Assembly (NCBI GenBank): GCA_022592445.1
Contig: JABYQR010000143.1
Location: 40,279-104,278 of the forward strand
Length of the DNA: 64,000 bases
Source of the DNA: Cytidiella melzeri
Lineage: Eukaryota; Basidiomycota; Agaricomycetes; Polyporales; Irpicaceae
Reading direction: 5' to 3'
Made by a program: the position numbers and the translations under genes. Below are positions 22,451 through 35,392 of the stretch, piece after piece. The notes beneath the pieces were generated by a model, which did not search any database, was not told where the DNA came from, and was given only the letters and a program-made list of their open reading frames with translations. How positions within the stretch are numbered: the first letter of the stretch is position 1; each line of letters starts with the position of its first letter.

Positions 22451-23122
22451 TCATCGACCCAAGCGCCCTTCATACTCATATCTATAAATCTGCCGCAACG
22501 TATCCGCAACCTCCTCGCTCACGTCGTCCCATTCGATGTCGGATCTAATCTTGCCAATGGGAGTCACCTCCAATCTGTCTCCAGCCCAACAGCCACGGTG
22601 CAGCGGCTCCTTCAGCTTGCCTTGACAACGCATTGAGGTGCTAGCCTCCGAGGACCAACAGATACGTGAGAGCATAGCATGACCAAGGTCGTAATTGTGA
22701 GGAAATCTCTCGTCTTGGTCAATTTCTTGAATGACTGATTGACGAACATATTCGCCTTTCGAAAGATTGCAAAGGACCCATTCACAATCGCTCTCCCACT
22801 CCGGCAAGACGAGCGCCGCGTAATTAGCTATGTCTTCGTCCCAGATGGTGGTGTCCTCGTCCCCATTTTGCATCAACTTGCGCATACGCACCATCACCCT
22901 AGAGTCACTAGCCCGCCAGCTCGAATAATCATCAAACTGCTGATAGAGAGTCTCAGCGATGTTGTATATGTTCTCGCGCCGAGCACGCGGGTTTTCCTTC
23001 TCCCTCTGAACCACGTCCTCAACACTTGCGGGGTAGTCATGCACCTTGCAATAGACCCCAGCACACAAGACACGGTCGCCTGCCCAGCTGCCGAAGAAAG
23101 GCTTCTGTAGTTCTTCGATCCT
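22451..23122 (-). pseudogene. F-box-like paralogue 2, N-terminus missing
   Basis: The open frame matches the intact paralogue at 33117-33908 from RIEELQKPFFGSWAGDRVLC through CEWVLCNLSKGEYVRQSVI, LSRICWSSEAS, LHRGCWAGDRLEVTPI and DVSEEVADTLRQIYRYEY. The F-box-like segment expected before RIEELQ is absent: the frame meets a TGA about 36 bp upstream and no F-box coding is seen further up. An internal ATG (23066-23068) would give 205 residues. A shortened protein without the Skp1-binding part is possible, but a 5'-truncated relic is the simpler reading. Confidence 0.7.
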
Positions 23123-23523
23123 ACACGCCCAGTTGACTCTGATGTTGGACGGATGTCAGCGCGGGACACGTGTGGGGGACGAATATTTTATATTATTTTG
23201 CTGTTTATCGGCCGTTTGTTCGACATAATGTGTATATGTCTCTCAGACCTGCCAAGGATGTCGTAGGGACATCTGGAGCTGACATAGTTTGCGACATCGC
23301 GCAACTGTTCGTGAGACAAGGTATGGATACCGAGACAACATTTTGACATCATGCGTGTGAGAGCCTCAGTGACATGTCCCCCGTCTTCAGCAGTACCGTC
23401 TTCTCAGCCTCAACCGTGGTCGCAAACCTTCATTCGGAGTTGAGTGAGCATCAGACCAAGGTTCAACCTCACCAAACACTGACCGACATGCTTTCTAGCT
23501 TTGTCCTTGTCAACGAGACACGT

Positions 23524-23597
23524 CTGGTACAGGATGAGTAGACGATACATTATACAACGCATACATGCGTACCTGGTACAGGATGAGTAGACGATAC
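23524..23597. repeat. 25-bp direct repeat with 49-bp period
   Basis: The 25-bp unit beginning ctggtacaggatgagtagac occurs at 23524 and 23573 in the same orientation. Function is unknown; it is a simple local duplication. The rest of 23123-24363 shows no gene. Confidence 0.8.
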
Positions 23598-24363
23598 AGC
23601 TCTCCTGTCCCAGTCTGAAAGCTTTATACAATAATGTGATCAGCGGATGTCCGTGTATAGTAACCCTCGATCACTTGGCGCTGATGCGCTCATTTCCTAA
23701 ACTGGATGCCCTGGCGGGTCACCATCTGACAGTCCTCCACTCAAATTTGTTGTCACAAGGACGGTGCAAGCTGCTAGCTACGCTCATAGCATCTCCTCAC
23801 CGCCTACAAGAAGTCAAAACTCGAGTTCACTTGTAACAAGCTTCCGAAAATGCTGCGATCCTGTTTTGGAGCCTTCTTACATTACTGTCCCGTAAGTGCC
23901 TCTCTCTTTCGAGCTGTCACTCATGCTAAACTAGGATGTAGCTTCTCTTATAGTTACTTCTTTCAAGTTCTTGCTACTCGTCATGTCCTGCTGTTCGGTG
24001 CCATGCTGGTTTCTCCCGTGCTGTATACTATCACCCTTCAATCTTTCATTCTATGAGCTACCCTTGTCACTGTCCTTTGTATACCTTGTACTGATTAGAT
24101 CCCGCTGCAGTAATACATGTTGTCTTCTGCTCACAGCTGACCGATGTGATACTTACTATAACGGACACGGTTTATGCCTGCGAAACTTGATAAATAATTG
24201 TTTTTGCATTGTCTCATTATCTCGAATTATGCAGTAGGAATGTCCATCAGACGTTGCTGTACGGCTGTTGTAGGAACATGAGCGCGGACAATAGCGGTGC
24301 GCTGTAACACCGAGCTCCTGAGGATGTTTCGGACCAAACATCCTCTGGCACATTTGAATCGAC

Positions 24364-24519
24364 TGGGAGTGTAGGAAGCCCGATCCTGAAGAGCTTTCCG
24401 TCGGCTAAAGCGAGACACACCGCGTTGTGCAAATAATGGATCTGTCTGAAGACTAGCAGGATGATCTCATCTGGGCACTGCAACAGCCGCGAATTGGGGC
24501 TTGACGAACAGTGGGTTAG
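24364..24519 (-). pseudogene. F-box-like paralogue 3, start-codon-less fragment
   Basis: About 50 codons match the N-terminus of the intact paralogue: THCSSSPNSRLLQCPDEIIL, LVFRQIHYLHNA, then LALADGKLFRIGLP. The initiator codon of the intact copy is replaced by CTA and the next codon is ACC. After LPTLP the similarity stops and the frame soon closes. It carries just the part missing from paralogue 2. Confidence 0.75.
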
Positions 24520-26177
24520 ACGAGGAGACTTTGTGCTGAGAGGCTGATGAGATGGACGGTTGAACATTGATGATAGGACAACACGTACATCCGGGATTCC
24601 ACAACACTGCTAAGACAAGGAACCATGAAGTTACCAATTGACACAGGTAACCCGTCATCGAATAAGTACTCTCTTAGTTTAACACCTCCGGCTTCAACGT
24701 GTGGAGGTGACCGTCAACAACGCTTGTCTACATTAACCCTATAGACATTGTGAACTCAGAGGGGCGTGTCACAGTTGTGGGCTTACGCGACTCACAACGA
24801 CCAGCCTTGACCCATGGAGGATGAGCCTGTGAGAGTACAGGTCAAATCAAAGCAGCCTCACCCCTATTCGTCAAGCGCACTGTGACCAGTGACACGTGAT
24901 ATGTGACGGCCGTCGCAGTGTACTAGGAGCTGCATTCCAGTCTCACGAAGAATGAAGAAGAAACAAGAGCAGTGGGATTGACGCAGTAATAAATAATCTT
25001 CTCTGTTGATAGCCTCTGTTTCCACCCGTGGCCATCACTGGGAACAGTGGATTCATGTCAATCGAGAGCTCTCATCACAAGTATCGTGGTCATACGCACT
25101 TTTGTCAGGAGTCCCAGCACATCAACACTCGGTAGAATCATTGTTAGGCTCTGAGCTTGCAGCACTGCACGCCTATGGCCGTGTCCAGTGATATGAATAT
25201 GGAAGTGAGCGAGAGGCAGCTATGCCAACTGTGCTGCATTGTAGACTTATGACAAGATCTGCAACTGTTCAAGATGATGGTTTGAATAAATTCTAACAGG
25301 AGTGCACTCACATCTCAGGCTCTGATGCAGCCAGAGTAAAACAAGCTTCTTTGTGTGAATGCGGGCAATGCCAGCGGAATATTGAACCTACAACACGGTG
25401 TGAACATTCGGTGATTGAGGAGGAGTTTGAAGTGCGACGTACGTGGTACCGTGCCTGCATCGATTCTAGTATGTAATTGAAGGTGTGACTCTCAACACTT
25501 GTGTAGTAAACTAGTCGTCTAAAACCTGTGAGTCGCACGCAACCGGAGCCCGTCATTCATACTGCTGCCCGCCGTCCCCGCCCCAGATTGTTGTTGTCGT
25601 TAGTGTTCAATATTAATGTTACTTCAAATCGAAGCACAGTATCGCGATGAGTATCCATGGCCGAGGACGTGGTGACGTTGATCGAGTAACAAGAACTCCG
25701 CAACATGCTGTTCTGCCTCTTTAGGTAATTTTTGCGTTTTCAACTCCGATACTCGTCCAAGTCATTGACCAGATGAATATCACAGGGCAGGCTAAGTATA
25801 CAATGCGTGGAGCATGGAGACCAATGAAGGCATTCTCAAGCAAGAGCTGGTGAAGAATTCGGGCGATGATTTCAAGCTGTCAGTGATCAACTTGAATCCA
25901 TCTACAGAAGACTCAACTGCACAATGCACATCTAGTCTGGGAAAGTTGACGTGCCGACGATGTCGAGCGACATCTGCGAAACATTTGCTGTTGCCTTTGA
26001 CAGTGCAGGTCTCAACACCTCATGATTGTACTCAGCATCGCCGCAATGTAGTACTTAACGACGTTGATGATGAGAGAAAAATTAACAGTAGTCTGCAGTA
26101 TCGATACAATACAAGTACATCGCATCCTCACGGGTATTACGATACAGCCAACCAACTAACGCCACAACTCAGGGAAC
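24520..26177. other. Intergenic, about 1.65 kb
   Basis: No coding region supported by motifs or splice structure was found on either strand. The 140-codon plus-strand frame at 25814-26236 overlaps the last H3 exon in antisense and is not credible. Confidence 0.5.
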
Positions 26178-26758
<581 letters not shown>

Positions 26759-27088
26759 TGTAGTGCTTGTATGAGGATAAGCTTAAAGGATATGAGTTGC
26801 CGGTGGTAAGTGGGGGATGTGGTGTGGAAAGACGGACAGAGACAGCCATTATATACTTCTGGCGCCTAAACGCGTCGCGTCGGCTGCACGTGCCAATCGC
26901 GTTGAACGCCGATAAACAAGCTCGCACGTGACCGGCTCGTGTGCGCCCGAGTATAAGAAGGCCCGCCGCGCCCTTCGTCGACTTCATTCTACCTCGCCAC
27001 CACCGCTCTGCAATCGCCCAAGTAAGCCTTGCACTTCGTTGAAACTCATAGCATCCAAACTCTCTCCTCACTCTCATAAATCAACAAC
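26759..27088. promoter_or_regulatory. Bidirectional H3/H4 promoter
   Basis: This 330-bp interval separates the two start codons. It contains a TATATAA-type element for H3 (minus strand, near 26850), gtataaga for H4 (near 26950), ccaat at 26893-26897, and two CACGTG sites at about 26888 and 26925. Which factors bind is not known from sequence. Confidence 0.75.
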
Positions 27089-27635
<547 letters not shown>

Positions 27636-28171
27636 TAACAGTAGCGTCGTAATCGCACTCGACCTTTTAGAGCTAACTTTGTGCGCGTGATAGACGAGCC
27701 CAACATCCGCCGGAAGGGTTGTCGTTGGCCCTCAGCTCGCTGGGTCCGAGTCTCTCGTTGCACAGAGCGGCGTCCGTCGCTCGCAGTGGCAATGGGGCGA
27801 GGAGATGCTGAGAAACACTCCCTCGACCTACTATTTCCAGGCTCAGCGTTCTCAAGATCGCGGAATTCGACAGCGGAGGTGGGTTTGGCGGTGATTCCTC
27901 TGTCTTTCTCACCAGGTCTACAGGCACAGCTATCCCCATCCCGGTGCTGAACACTAGTCAGCAACGAACGTCACCAACTCGCCGTAATTTTTCCGCCTCA
28001 TACAATTGCACCGTATCGCTCTCGGATCGACCTGCGATCCCCTCTTGATATTCAGCCAGGTCAAACGTCCGCCAGCGCAGGGCTTTCGAACATACAGGTC
28101 CGTCTTGCCACCAAACCACCGAGTCTACCCTCCTTTGACATCCTTGGCCTCAGTTGGTTCTATCTCTCTCG

Positions 28172-29363
28172 ATGCCCTCCACTCTTCCCAACGAGATGTT
28201 GGCCGCGATCTTCGCGAACCTGCAGCCAGACGTGCTCGCACAAGTCGTTCGAGTCTCGCGCCGCTTCCGCGCTGTGGCGGGAATAATCCTCTACACCAAT
28301 GTCATCATCACCGATACTCTCCCACGTTCCTCGCCAGTCCCCTACAAGACCGCTGCCTTCTGCGAAACCATCCTGCGGTACGCGCACCTCCCAGAGGTCG
28401 TCAAGAAGGTCTCAATCAGGTGGCAGACAGAGGCTGGACCTCGTGAAGCTTACATGCCGTATATTGAGCCCGTACTTCTCGCCCTCAACAACGCGCTTCG
28501 AAGGCTCTCTGAGCTCGAAACACTCGAGCTTGCGTTTGGACTGTCAGGAGGAACCCTTTCGTCAAGGGGGGTTCTGAACGAGTGCAACTTTCCGGCGCTT
28601 CGCATATTTTCGCTAAGCGGGGTCGGTCGCGGGAGCCTCAACGCCAAAGCGCATCCTGATCCTACCCCACCGATCGAATGGTTTCTTTCCGCTACACCAT
28701 CCATACAGCATCTGCGGTTAGGTGATTGCTACGAGCCACTGCGTTTGCAGCCCTCCGATCTGCCATCCTTGACTACATTTCGTGGCTCTGCTCCCACCGC
28801 CGCATCCGTCCTCCCTGGCCGCCCAGTACAACTGCTCAGTCTTGTCGGAAACGAGTTTGTCACAGAACGAGACTTGCAGCTCATCGCACAGACAAGCATT
28901 CGCATCAAGGTGCTCGACCTCAGCTCGATGTCGGTAACTCCTCTCCTCCTCCGAGACATCTCCCGGCATTTGTTCGGCGTCGAGCACCTCAAAGTGAGGC
29001 TCGCACTGCGGCACACTCTCCACCACGCAATGTCAGGCATCGTAAGTGCCAAGTTCCCTTCCATGCTCTGTGTTGTCTACTCTACAACCATTAACTTCGT
29101 CTCCCCGATTTTGTCGTCAGAGTCTTCTCGTCGGCTTGACGTCGGTCCTAGGGGCATTTCCGGAGTTGTACCAGCTCGACCTTTCCCCGACGGCACTCGA
29201 CGGCGTTGCGGCGGGAAACGCTTCCGACGAACGCACCCTGTGCGCATCGTGGTCCCGGGGCTGTCCGTCCCTACTGCAAATAATATTCCCGTCAGGCATC
29301 GAATGGGCTCGCGACACGGATAACTCATGGGTCCCCCAACCCAATGGCGTTCGGACATTCTGA
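28172..29363 (+). CDS. F-box protein with leucine-rich body
   Basis: Two exons are separated by a GT-AG intron at 29042-29120. An F-box at residues 2-35 (STLPNEMLAAIFANLQPDVL, VSRRFRAVA) is followed by ILYTNVII, the usual Agaricomycete continuation. Degenerate leucine-rich repeats follow (LETLELAFGLSGG, IQHLRLGDCYEPLRLQ, LDLSSMSVTPLLLRDISRHL, ELYQLDLSPTAL), ending PNGVRTF. Such proteins usually link Skp1 of SCF ubiquitin ligases to substrates through the LRR body. The start at 28172 places the F-box at the N-terminus as in relatives; an in-frame TTG upstream is not needed. Substrate unknown. It is the only clearly intact F-box/LRR gene in the window. Confidence 0.85.
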
Positions 29364-29972
29364 ACAACAATACGGTATTGTACACCTCCGTACATACTCC
29401 ACAACTTACTCCTGCTAAAAAACGTGTGTTGTGCAGGACCTTTTTCGCTTTCGTACCTCTAACCACCACATGTCCCGCTCACTTTGAGACTCATCTTCCC
29501 ACCCGTCATGTCGCGACGTGCCCCGAAAATACCACGATACTGTATACGTGTGGAAACTCTACTCGCATGAATGTCACTTACTTCACACGAGAACAAGCCG
29601 GCTTACACACGCTTTACCTTTCGCTGCTCCGTTCGGCTCCGTCGCGTGCGCGCAACGTCTCTGACAATTACTCCGCTCGACCGGGCTAGCCCATACGATT
29701 CTATTAGTATATCCTAAAGTTCACACCACTACAGGCTGGCGATGGAGACATTATGAAAACAAGTCAAATACACTTGCGTTTTGGAAGAGGTAATACAAGC
29801 GTCCATGAGCCCAGCTCGAACTGCTACCGCATAATAAATAATAATGATCAGGACCATTCGTAGAACTGCAGAATGTAGAAGTGCACGATTACAGTAAGGC
29901 TAAAGAAATCAAAGTAATGGGTATCATCCAACGTGTTGCACATAGCGTACCAATAGATTATCGGGCCTCTTC

Positions 29973-32646
29973 TCACTGCTCCTGTCCCGGTTCTTCATCA
30001 ACAAAGATGTCCCGATAGTGTTCGAGAATCGTCTCAACGGCCTGAGAGGTGTCGAAGTCAGTCATACGAGCCTAGACTCAAAGAGTATGACGGTGTATAC
30101 CTTGTTTTGATAGGGCGCGTCTGCCATGCCATTGATCTGACCATTCGGACCAGCCTGGGCTTGCTTGAACAATGTTGGGCCGAAGACAATGGCAAGATTC
30201 TGGACAGACATTGCGTTGTCCGCTTCGTGTTCGGCAATACTGAGCGAGAAGTCGTCAGAAAGGGCCTAAATGGACAAAAGCAAGGCGATGAACTCAGTAC
30301 TGACGTGTGTAGGTGTCCCATTAGGAACTTGACGGTGGCATAGTTTGGGTCAGGTAGTTCGTTTATGCGCTCGTGAAGTCGAATGTGACGCAGGCGTTCA
30401 TTATCATTGCCTGAAAAGGATGAGCAACGGTTCATATCAGCAGAAAACAGTCGAATAAGCTCACGGGCAGCATCTAGGAAGGCTTCGTGCAATTCGTGGG
30501 TCATCAGGGGATTGGGAAGTTCTCGCAACCACTGCTTCAAAACGCTGGTGACGACACTTATATCCGATGACCATTCCTCCGCGTCTAGATTCACTGCGTC
30601 GAGGTCTGCAAAGCCGTACATCACCAACACTGTTCTGGCAACGTAGCTGTCACTTACCCCTGTCCAGTTTTTCATGAAGTTCTTTGACCTTGACGAGCGT
30701 ACCGCCGATTCGGTACACGCCTTGGTACTTTAGACCGTACTTCTCAATCGCCTCACAGCACTTGACTACGATGGGGGGTACGTCAGCGTCGTCCCGGATC
30801 ATTTGCTCAGCTAGGTCAACGCCGAACGTTGGCCGGCCTTTGTCCGGCGCATGTGAATGGGACGTATTGGGTGAACTCGCTGAATGATGTGTTGCTGCCA
30901 TCGCCGAGAGTGTCGGTAGCTGGAACGTGTGCGTTGTGAGCAATCTACGGACATAACTATACAGCATAGACGTACATAACCGTCTTCTCGAGGGCCCTCC
31001 CGTTTTGGTCCCCGTGAATTCATACCTCCATGTGCAAATGCGTAGTGCTGCATGTAGGTCTTGAAATCAGATCTATTATCGATAGATTCTATTATCGCCT
31101 TCAATCCCGGTGTTTCTAAGTCACAAGACAACGTAAGAAATACGCCGAACTGTCAAGTATCAAGGCATACCTTCGTTCGTCGGAGCTAAAGTATTTCCGT
31201 CATTGAGAACAGACCGCTCGTAGAGGAACGCATATCGGATAAGGTGATACTGCGTTCCGAGGTCAATATCGTTTGCACATTGTTGCAAGGACTGATAGGA
31301 GTGCAGGTCAGTATCATCGAAGTCTCGCCGGAGTAGCATAACCTACACGTAATATTCGAGGCAGTTGAAAGTTGAAATACTCCTGCCGTATCGCTTGAGT
31401 ATCTGTTACGTTTTTGCGATATGCGTCTGAAGCCGCCGACATGCGAGCTCGGATATCATCTTCTTGCCGTTGGATCTAGGTAAGACGAGTCAAGCCTTGA
31501 CTTCAACGCACGGACACAAGTACAGACGTTTTGCGGATTCTTTCCCTTCAATAGCAAACCACCTTTCGCAACTGCCTTCCCAATCGCTCGTTTACCACCG
31601 CCCATACCACCAGGCGATCGCACTTGCACTGCAGCATCTCGCGTGGATTCCCCTTCTTTCTGAAGCAGCACGCGCTCTAGTTCTTCACCTGTTATTTCGA
31701 CCCTGTTCTTGCTCTTCTCAGTGGCACTCTCCGCCTCCTGCAGGGCGCGTTCGTAACGTCCAGCTAAGTCTTTGGTCTGAAGTGGAGATGCGTTGAAGTG
31801 AATGGTCAGTCGAACAAGGCATAGCGGTACGTACCGATTTCCTCGTTTGCTCCGTCTTTGAGATGATGTCCAGTAGCTCGTTGCTCATCTCGTTGAGATT
31901 CTTGGCGTATGCGATGCGCGCGTCAGCAACTGTTTCGTGTAGCTTCAAGGATGAGCGCCAGGCAGCGACGAATGAGCTACAGTTGCAGAACCGTCAAAGC
32001 AGGTTTTCCAGATAATATCATGTTGACTTACCCAGCTTTTCCATCATTCACCGTATAAGCTTCAGATGTCGTTTTCATCAGTTTGTGCATGTTACGGCCA
32101 TATTCCTCCTCTAGAGCTGCACGTTTCTTGAAGAAGGTTGATACCTCCTACCGAGACACTGTAAAGTTGCGCTCAAGGGATACACAGTCAATTGACGCAC
32201 CTTGCACGATGTCATACACTGTTTGATTCGGTCTAGCAGCAAAGGCACACCACACTGACAACGAGATTTATCAAGCTTCACTGAAGGAACGGCATATTCT
32301 GAATACGCACATCAAGATCACACAACGCTCGTAGTACATTCTCGTCAAAATTAGAGTCCGGAATGGCATCCGTGTCGACAGCAGATCCATTAGAGACTAC
32401 TGCTGTGACCGGTAGAGCGCTATCGCGCCACCTAGGGTTGGTAGTCCTCGTCGGGGACTCTGCGCTAGAGCGCGGAGGCGATATAGACTTTGTTGGGGTG
32501 AGGGGTACGTCGAGCGATTCACGAGAGTAGTAGGGCTGTGAAGGAGGCATCCTATGAAAGCCGTGGCCGTGGTTTGAGGGTTGATGGTCGCTGTCTGCGT
32601 TGTCCCAGAAGGGGGTATATCCTTCCTCGCTCATTGTGGCCGCCAT
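29973..32646 (-). CDS. F-BAR and RhoGAP domain protein (Rgd1/Rga8-like)
   Basis: RhoGAPs switch off Rho/Cdc42 GTPases; fungal F-BAR RhoGAPs act at the plasma membrane in polarity and septation. From the N-terminus: a disordered Ser/Pro stretch, then an F-BAR helical domain (CGVPLLLDRIKQCMTSCKEV, FFKKRAALEEEYGRNMHKLM, AWRSSLKLHETVADARIAYA, then FLYERSVLNDGNTLAP). A linker follows (SHSHAPDKGRPTFGVDLAEQ). The RhoGAP domain has VPPIVVKCCEAIEKYGLKYQ, the arginine-finger motif GVYRIGGT, LKQWLRELPNPLMTHELHEA, and NLAIVFGPTLF. It ends VDEEPGQEQ. About twelve short exons are needed. The model start is 32646 (MAATMSEEGY); 32634 is an alternative. Confidence 0.9.
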
Positions 32647-33116
32647 ACAGAATGGCTTCGCTGTGGCCGCAGTCCACGATGTCAAGAGGCAAGAGGCAAG
32701 AGTGTCGGCCGCGACTCGCGCAGCCCTGCGACCGATGGCCCATAGGCGCCATGGGCACGACGGCAATCTCCGATGCTAGTATATAATGCTCGACATCATA
32801 CTTGAACTTGTACCACCAGTAAGCGACTGCAACGACAACGCAACATGGGTCAATCTTGGCAGTTGTAAGTGGAAAATTACTCATCAAACACGCTCTTCTC
32901 AGTTCACGATGCCCTTAGGACCAACATAGACAAGCGTTGTTCGCCCCATGGAGGTGCCAAACTGGGTGAATTCTTCCACGACGGCCTACCTGTGTGGATA
33001 GATAACTTCATCATCCCTTGCCCCTTAAGCAGTACCGCGGCGTCGCTATTGTACGTCTTTGTCTGTTTACGTTCTGTTATGCATCTCATCATCGTGTCAG
33101 CGCGGAGTACCCTCGT

Positions 33117-33908
33117 ATGGCTCACTGTTCGTCAAGTCCAAAGTCACGGTTGTTGCGGTGCCCGAACGAGATCCTCCTCCTTGTGTTTCAAGAGATCGAC
33201 GAGCTTCACAACGCGGCATCTCTCGCTTTGGCCGACGGAAAGCTCCTCAAAATCGGTCTTCGTAGGATTGAGGAACTTCAGCGGCACGTATACTGCAGCT
33301 GGGCAGGCGACCGCGTCTTGTGTATCGGGGATTATACCGACGACGACGACTACCCCGACAGTGTCAAGAATACAGTTGAGGTGATCATGCAAAACCTGCG
33401 TGATCATGCAGAGGAGTATCCATACATCCACAGTTTCTACAGCGCCGCTGCCGAGTCTGCTATCTTCAGACGTTTTCAAGAGTCTCAGCAGGTTCGCGGC
33501 GTGAACAAGTTAGGGCTGGAGCTGAGGCGTAGACGCGAAGACGCCAGCGACTTGTACGAAGCGCTCGTCTCACCAAATTATCCCCCCGTGCATGAATGGG
33601 TCCTCTGCAATATCTCGAAGGGCGAGTACGTCCGCCAAACAAGTATAGAAGCCATCAATAAAAACAAGAAGATGGACGTCACGTATGACCTTGGCCATGC
33701 CTTGCTCTCACGCATTTGCTGGTCCTCAGACGATTCCATCTCAATGCCCTACAAGAATCCATCAAATCCGCTGCACCGTGGCTCCTGGGCTGGAGACAGA
33801 TTCGAAGTGACGACTTTGGACAAACTTAGACCCGACATCGCATGGCGCGACGTGAGTGAGGAGGTCGCAGATACATTGCGGGAAATCTATAGGTGCGACT
33901 TTGGATAG
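33117..33908 (+). CDS. F-box-like protein, paralogue 4 (intact)
   Basis: This intronless gene of 263 residues starts MAHCSSSPKSRLLRCPNEIL. The F-box-like part LLRCPNEILLLVFQEIDELH is followed by ASLALADGKLLKIGLRRIEE, SWAGDRVLCIGDYTDDDDYP, HEWVLCNISKGEYVRQTSI, then LSRICWSSDDS and LHRGSWAGDRFEVTTL. It ends LREIYRCDFG. The open frame extends 33 codons upstream, but the chosen ATG matches the MAH start of paralogue 1. It is the reference intact member for the decayed copies at 22.5 and 24.4 kb. SCF-related function is inferred from the N-terminus alone. Confidence 0.72.
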   Translation: MAHCSSSPKSRLLRCPNEILLLVFQEIDELHNAASLALADGKLLKIGLRRIEELQRHVYCSWAGDRVLCIGDYTDDDDYPDSVKNTVEVIMQNLRDHAEEYPYIHSFYSAAAESAIFRRFQESQQVRGVNKLGLELRRRREDASDLYEALVSPNYPPVHEWVLCNISKGEYVRQTSIEAINKNKKMDVTYDLGHALLSRICWSSDDSISMPYKNPSNPLHRGSWAGDRFEVTTLDKLRPDIAWRDVSEEVADTLREIYRCDFG

Positions 33909-34311
33909 CAACAAGGACTTTTGCAACGAGCAGTAGGAGCAAAGGAACCGTATGAAGCTCAGGAGTTTATGCATTTGGCCGTCGGGAACTCAGAGTTATA
34001 CACAAATTGCTATGAAGCCAGCTCTGCTGCTATGAGCGTACAGTACAGTAAAAGGTAGTCTTTAATGGTACTATTGTGAGATTGTATGTGGCTTCCGCAA
34101 AAGTGTCATGTTTCGGGTGACGTTTTGGTACACTGGGTCTGCACGACTTCAGCAAGCTCTCAGACGTGGTAGGGGGTGCATATTATACGTTGGCCTCACG
34201 AGCTGTATTGCGTACTATTTCACAGAAAGCACGCATCCAGGATGCACACCGAAGACCAGACCAAGAAAAGTAACGATTCAGTATACAAGGCTGTTACGCC
34301 CATAAGTCTGA

Positions 34312-35392
34312 TTAATTACAGCATAGGGAGGTCACGATCCCGCCCCGTACCACACCCTCAGACCATAGAATGTCCGTCGCGTGGAAAGTGTCGGTGTATC
34401 TTCCTTTTCCAACCAGTCCGTATGAATCGTAATCCGCGAGCATGACAATCATATCAGGATCGATGATTTCGGCATCAGCAGTGGTGGCACCTGTCGCCGA
34501 GTCGGCCATTAGTGCTGACAATTGGGTGGGAGATTAACGTCAAGTTCGTCGCACCAGAATGTTGGGGTCCCCGAAGAGGAAAGCATGCTCGTGTAAAACC
34601 TTGACCGCGCAAGCGATACGCATGACGCATGCTCTCTTCAATGACCATGACGACCACGTAGAGGTCAGAACATCCGGGACCATAGTAATGCAGCACCGGA
34701 GAGAGGCCTTGATTGGCCGAAACGCGATGCGCCTCTTGGCCATAGGGGTCGGCGACGAACTGGATAACCGACGGGCGATGGTCCGAGAAGCATCCGACGC
34801 GCTTTGAACACCCTAGATTTGTCCATCCCAGCAGAGGTCCGAGATACTGATTCTCAGTCGAGTCGGGAATGATGTGATGTGAGGTAAAGTCGAGCAAGTT
34901 CAGGCTGGGGAGGAGGACCAAGGTCCCTGCCACAGCCTCTGAGGCTGTCTCAAACAGGTGCGCAGAGCTTCAAAGACGTTGGCGACTTGAACGTGTGGTC
35001 GAAAGTCTGGCGAGTTGCCGAGGTAGATGCAATCTGTGAGAGGCTCGGCGGTGGTTTTGTTGACAAGAACTGAGCTTTGTACCCACGCGTGAGGATCCAC
35101 GTTGGAGACACGAGACATTGCATGGTTTCGCCAGCTTAGAAATTTGCCAGATCGAGACCATTGAACGAGCATGAGAGAAGATAGATTCAGCCTTTCGTGC
35201 AGTGAAGATTACCCGGACGCGACTAGGCCCCCCGCCGACTTGTAGAGAACTGCGCTTATACCCTAGGATCAGAAAGGAGCGGAAGCAACCACATACTGAT
35301 TGGCTACACTCGTTGAACATCTCTCCGAGTTCTGTCTCGAGAAGCTCGGTGAGAGTGACCATATTGCGGCAGCTTGATCGAAATCCTGGCAA
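34312..35392 (-). pseudogene. Decayed protein-kinase-like gene of an Agaricomycete family
   Basis: Fragments in shifting frames line up in kinase order. VIQFVADPYGQEAHRVSANQ and GLSPVLHYYG come first, then VKVLHEHAFLFGDPNILVRR (counterpart of the HxDxxxxN loop). VMLADYDSYGLVGKGRY follows (counterpart of the DFD motif), with TDILWSEGVVRGG at the end. An N-terminal piece, IYLGNSPDFRPHVQVANVFE, lies in yet another frame. Several frameshifts and stops separate the blocks, and no splicing that I can see repairs them. Comparison is with a family I know by pattern, not by search. It is not closely related to the FunK1 pair at 39-48 kb. Confidence 0.55.
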
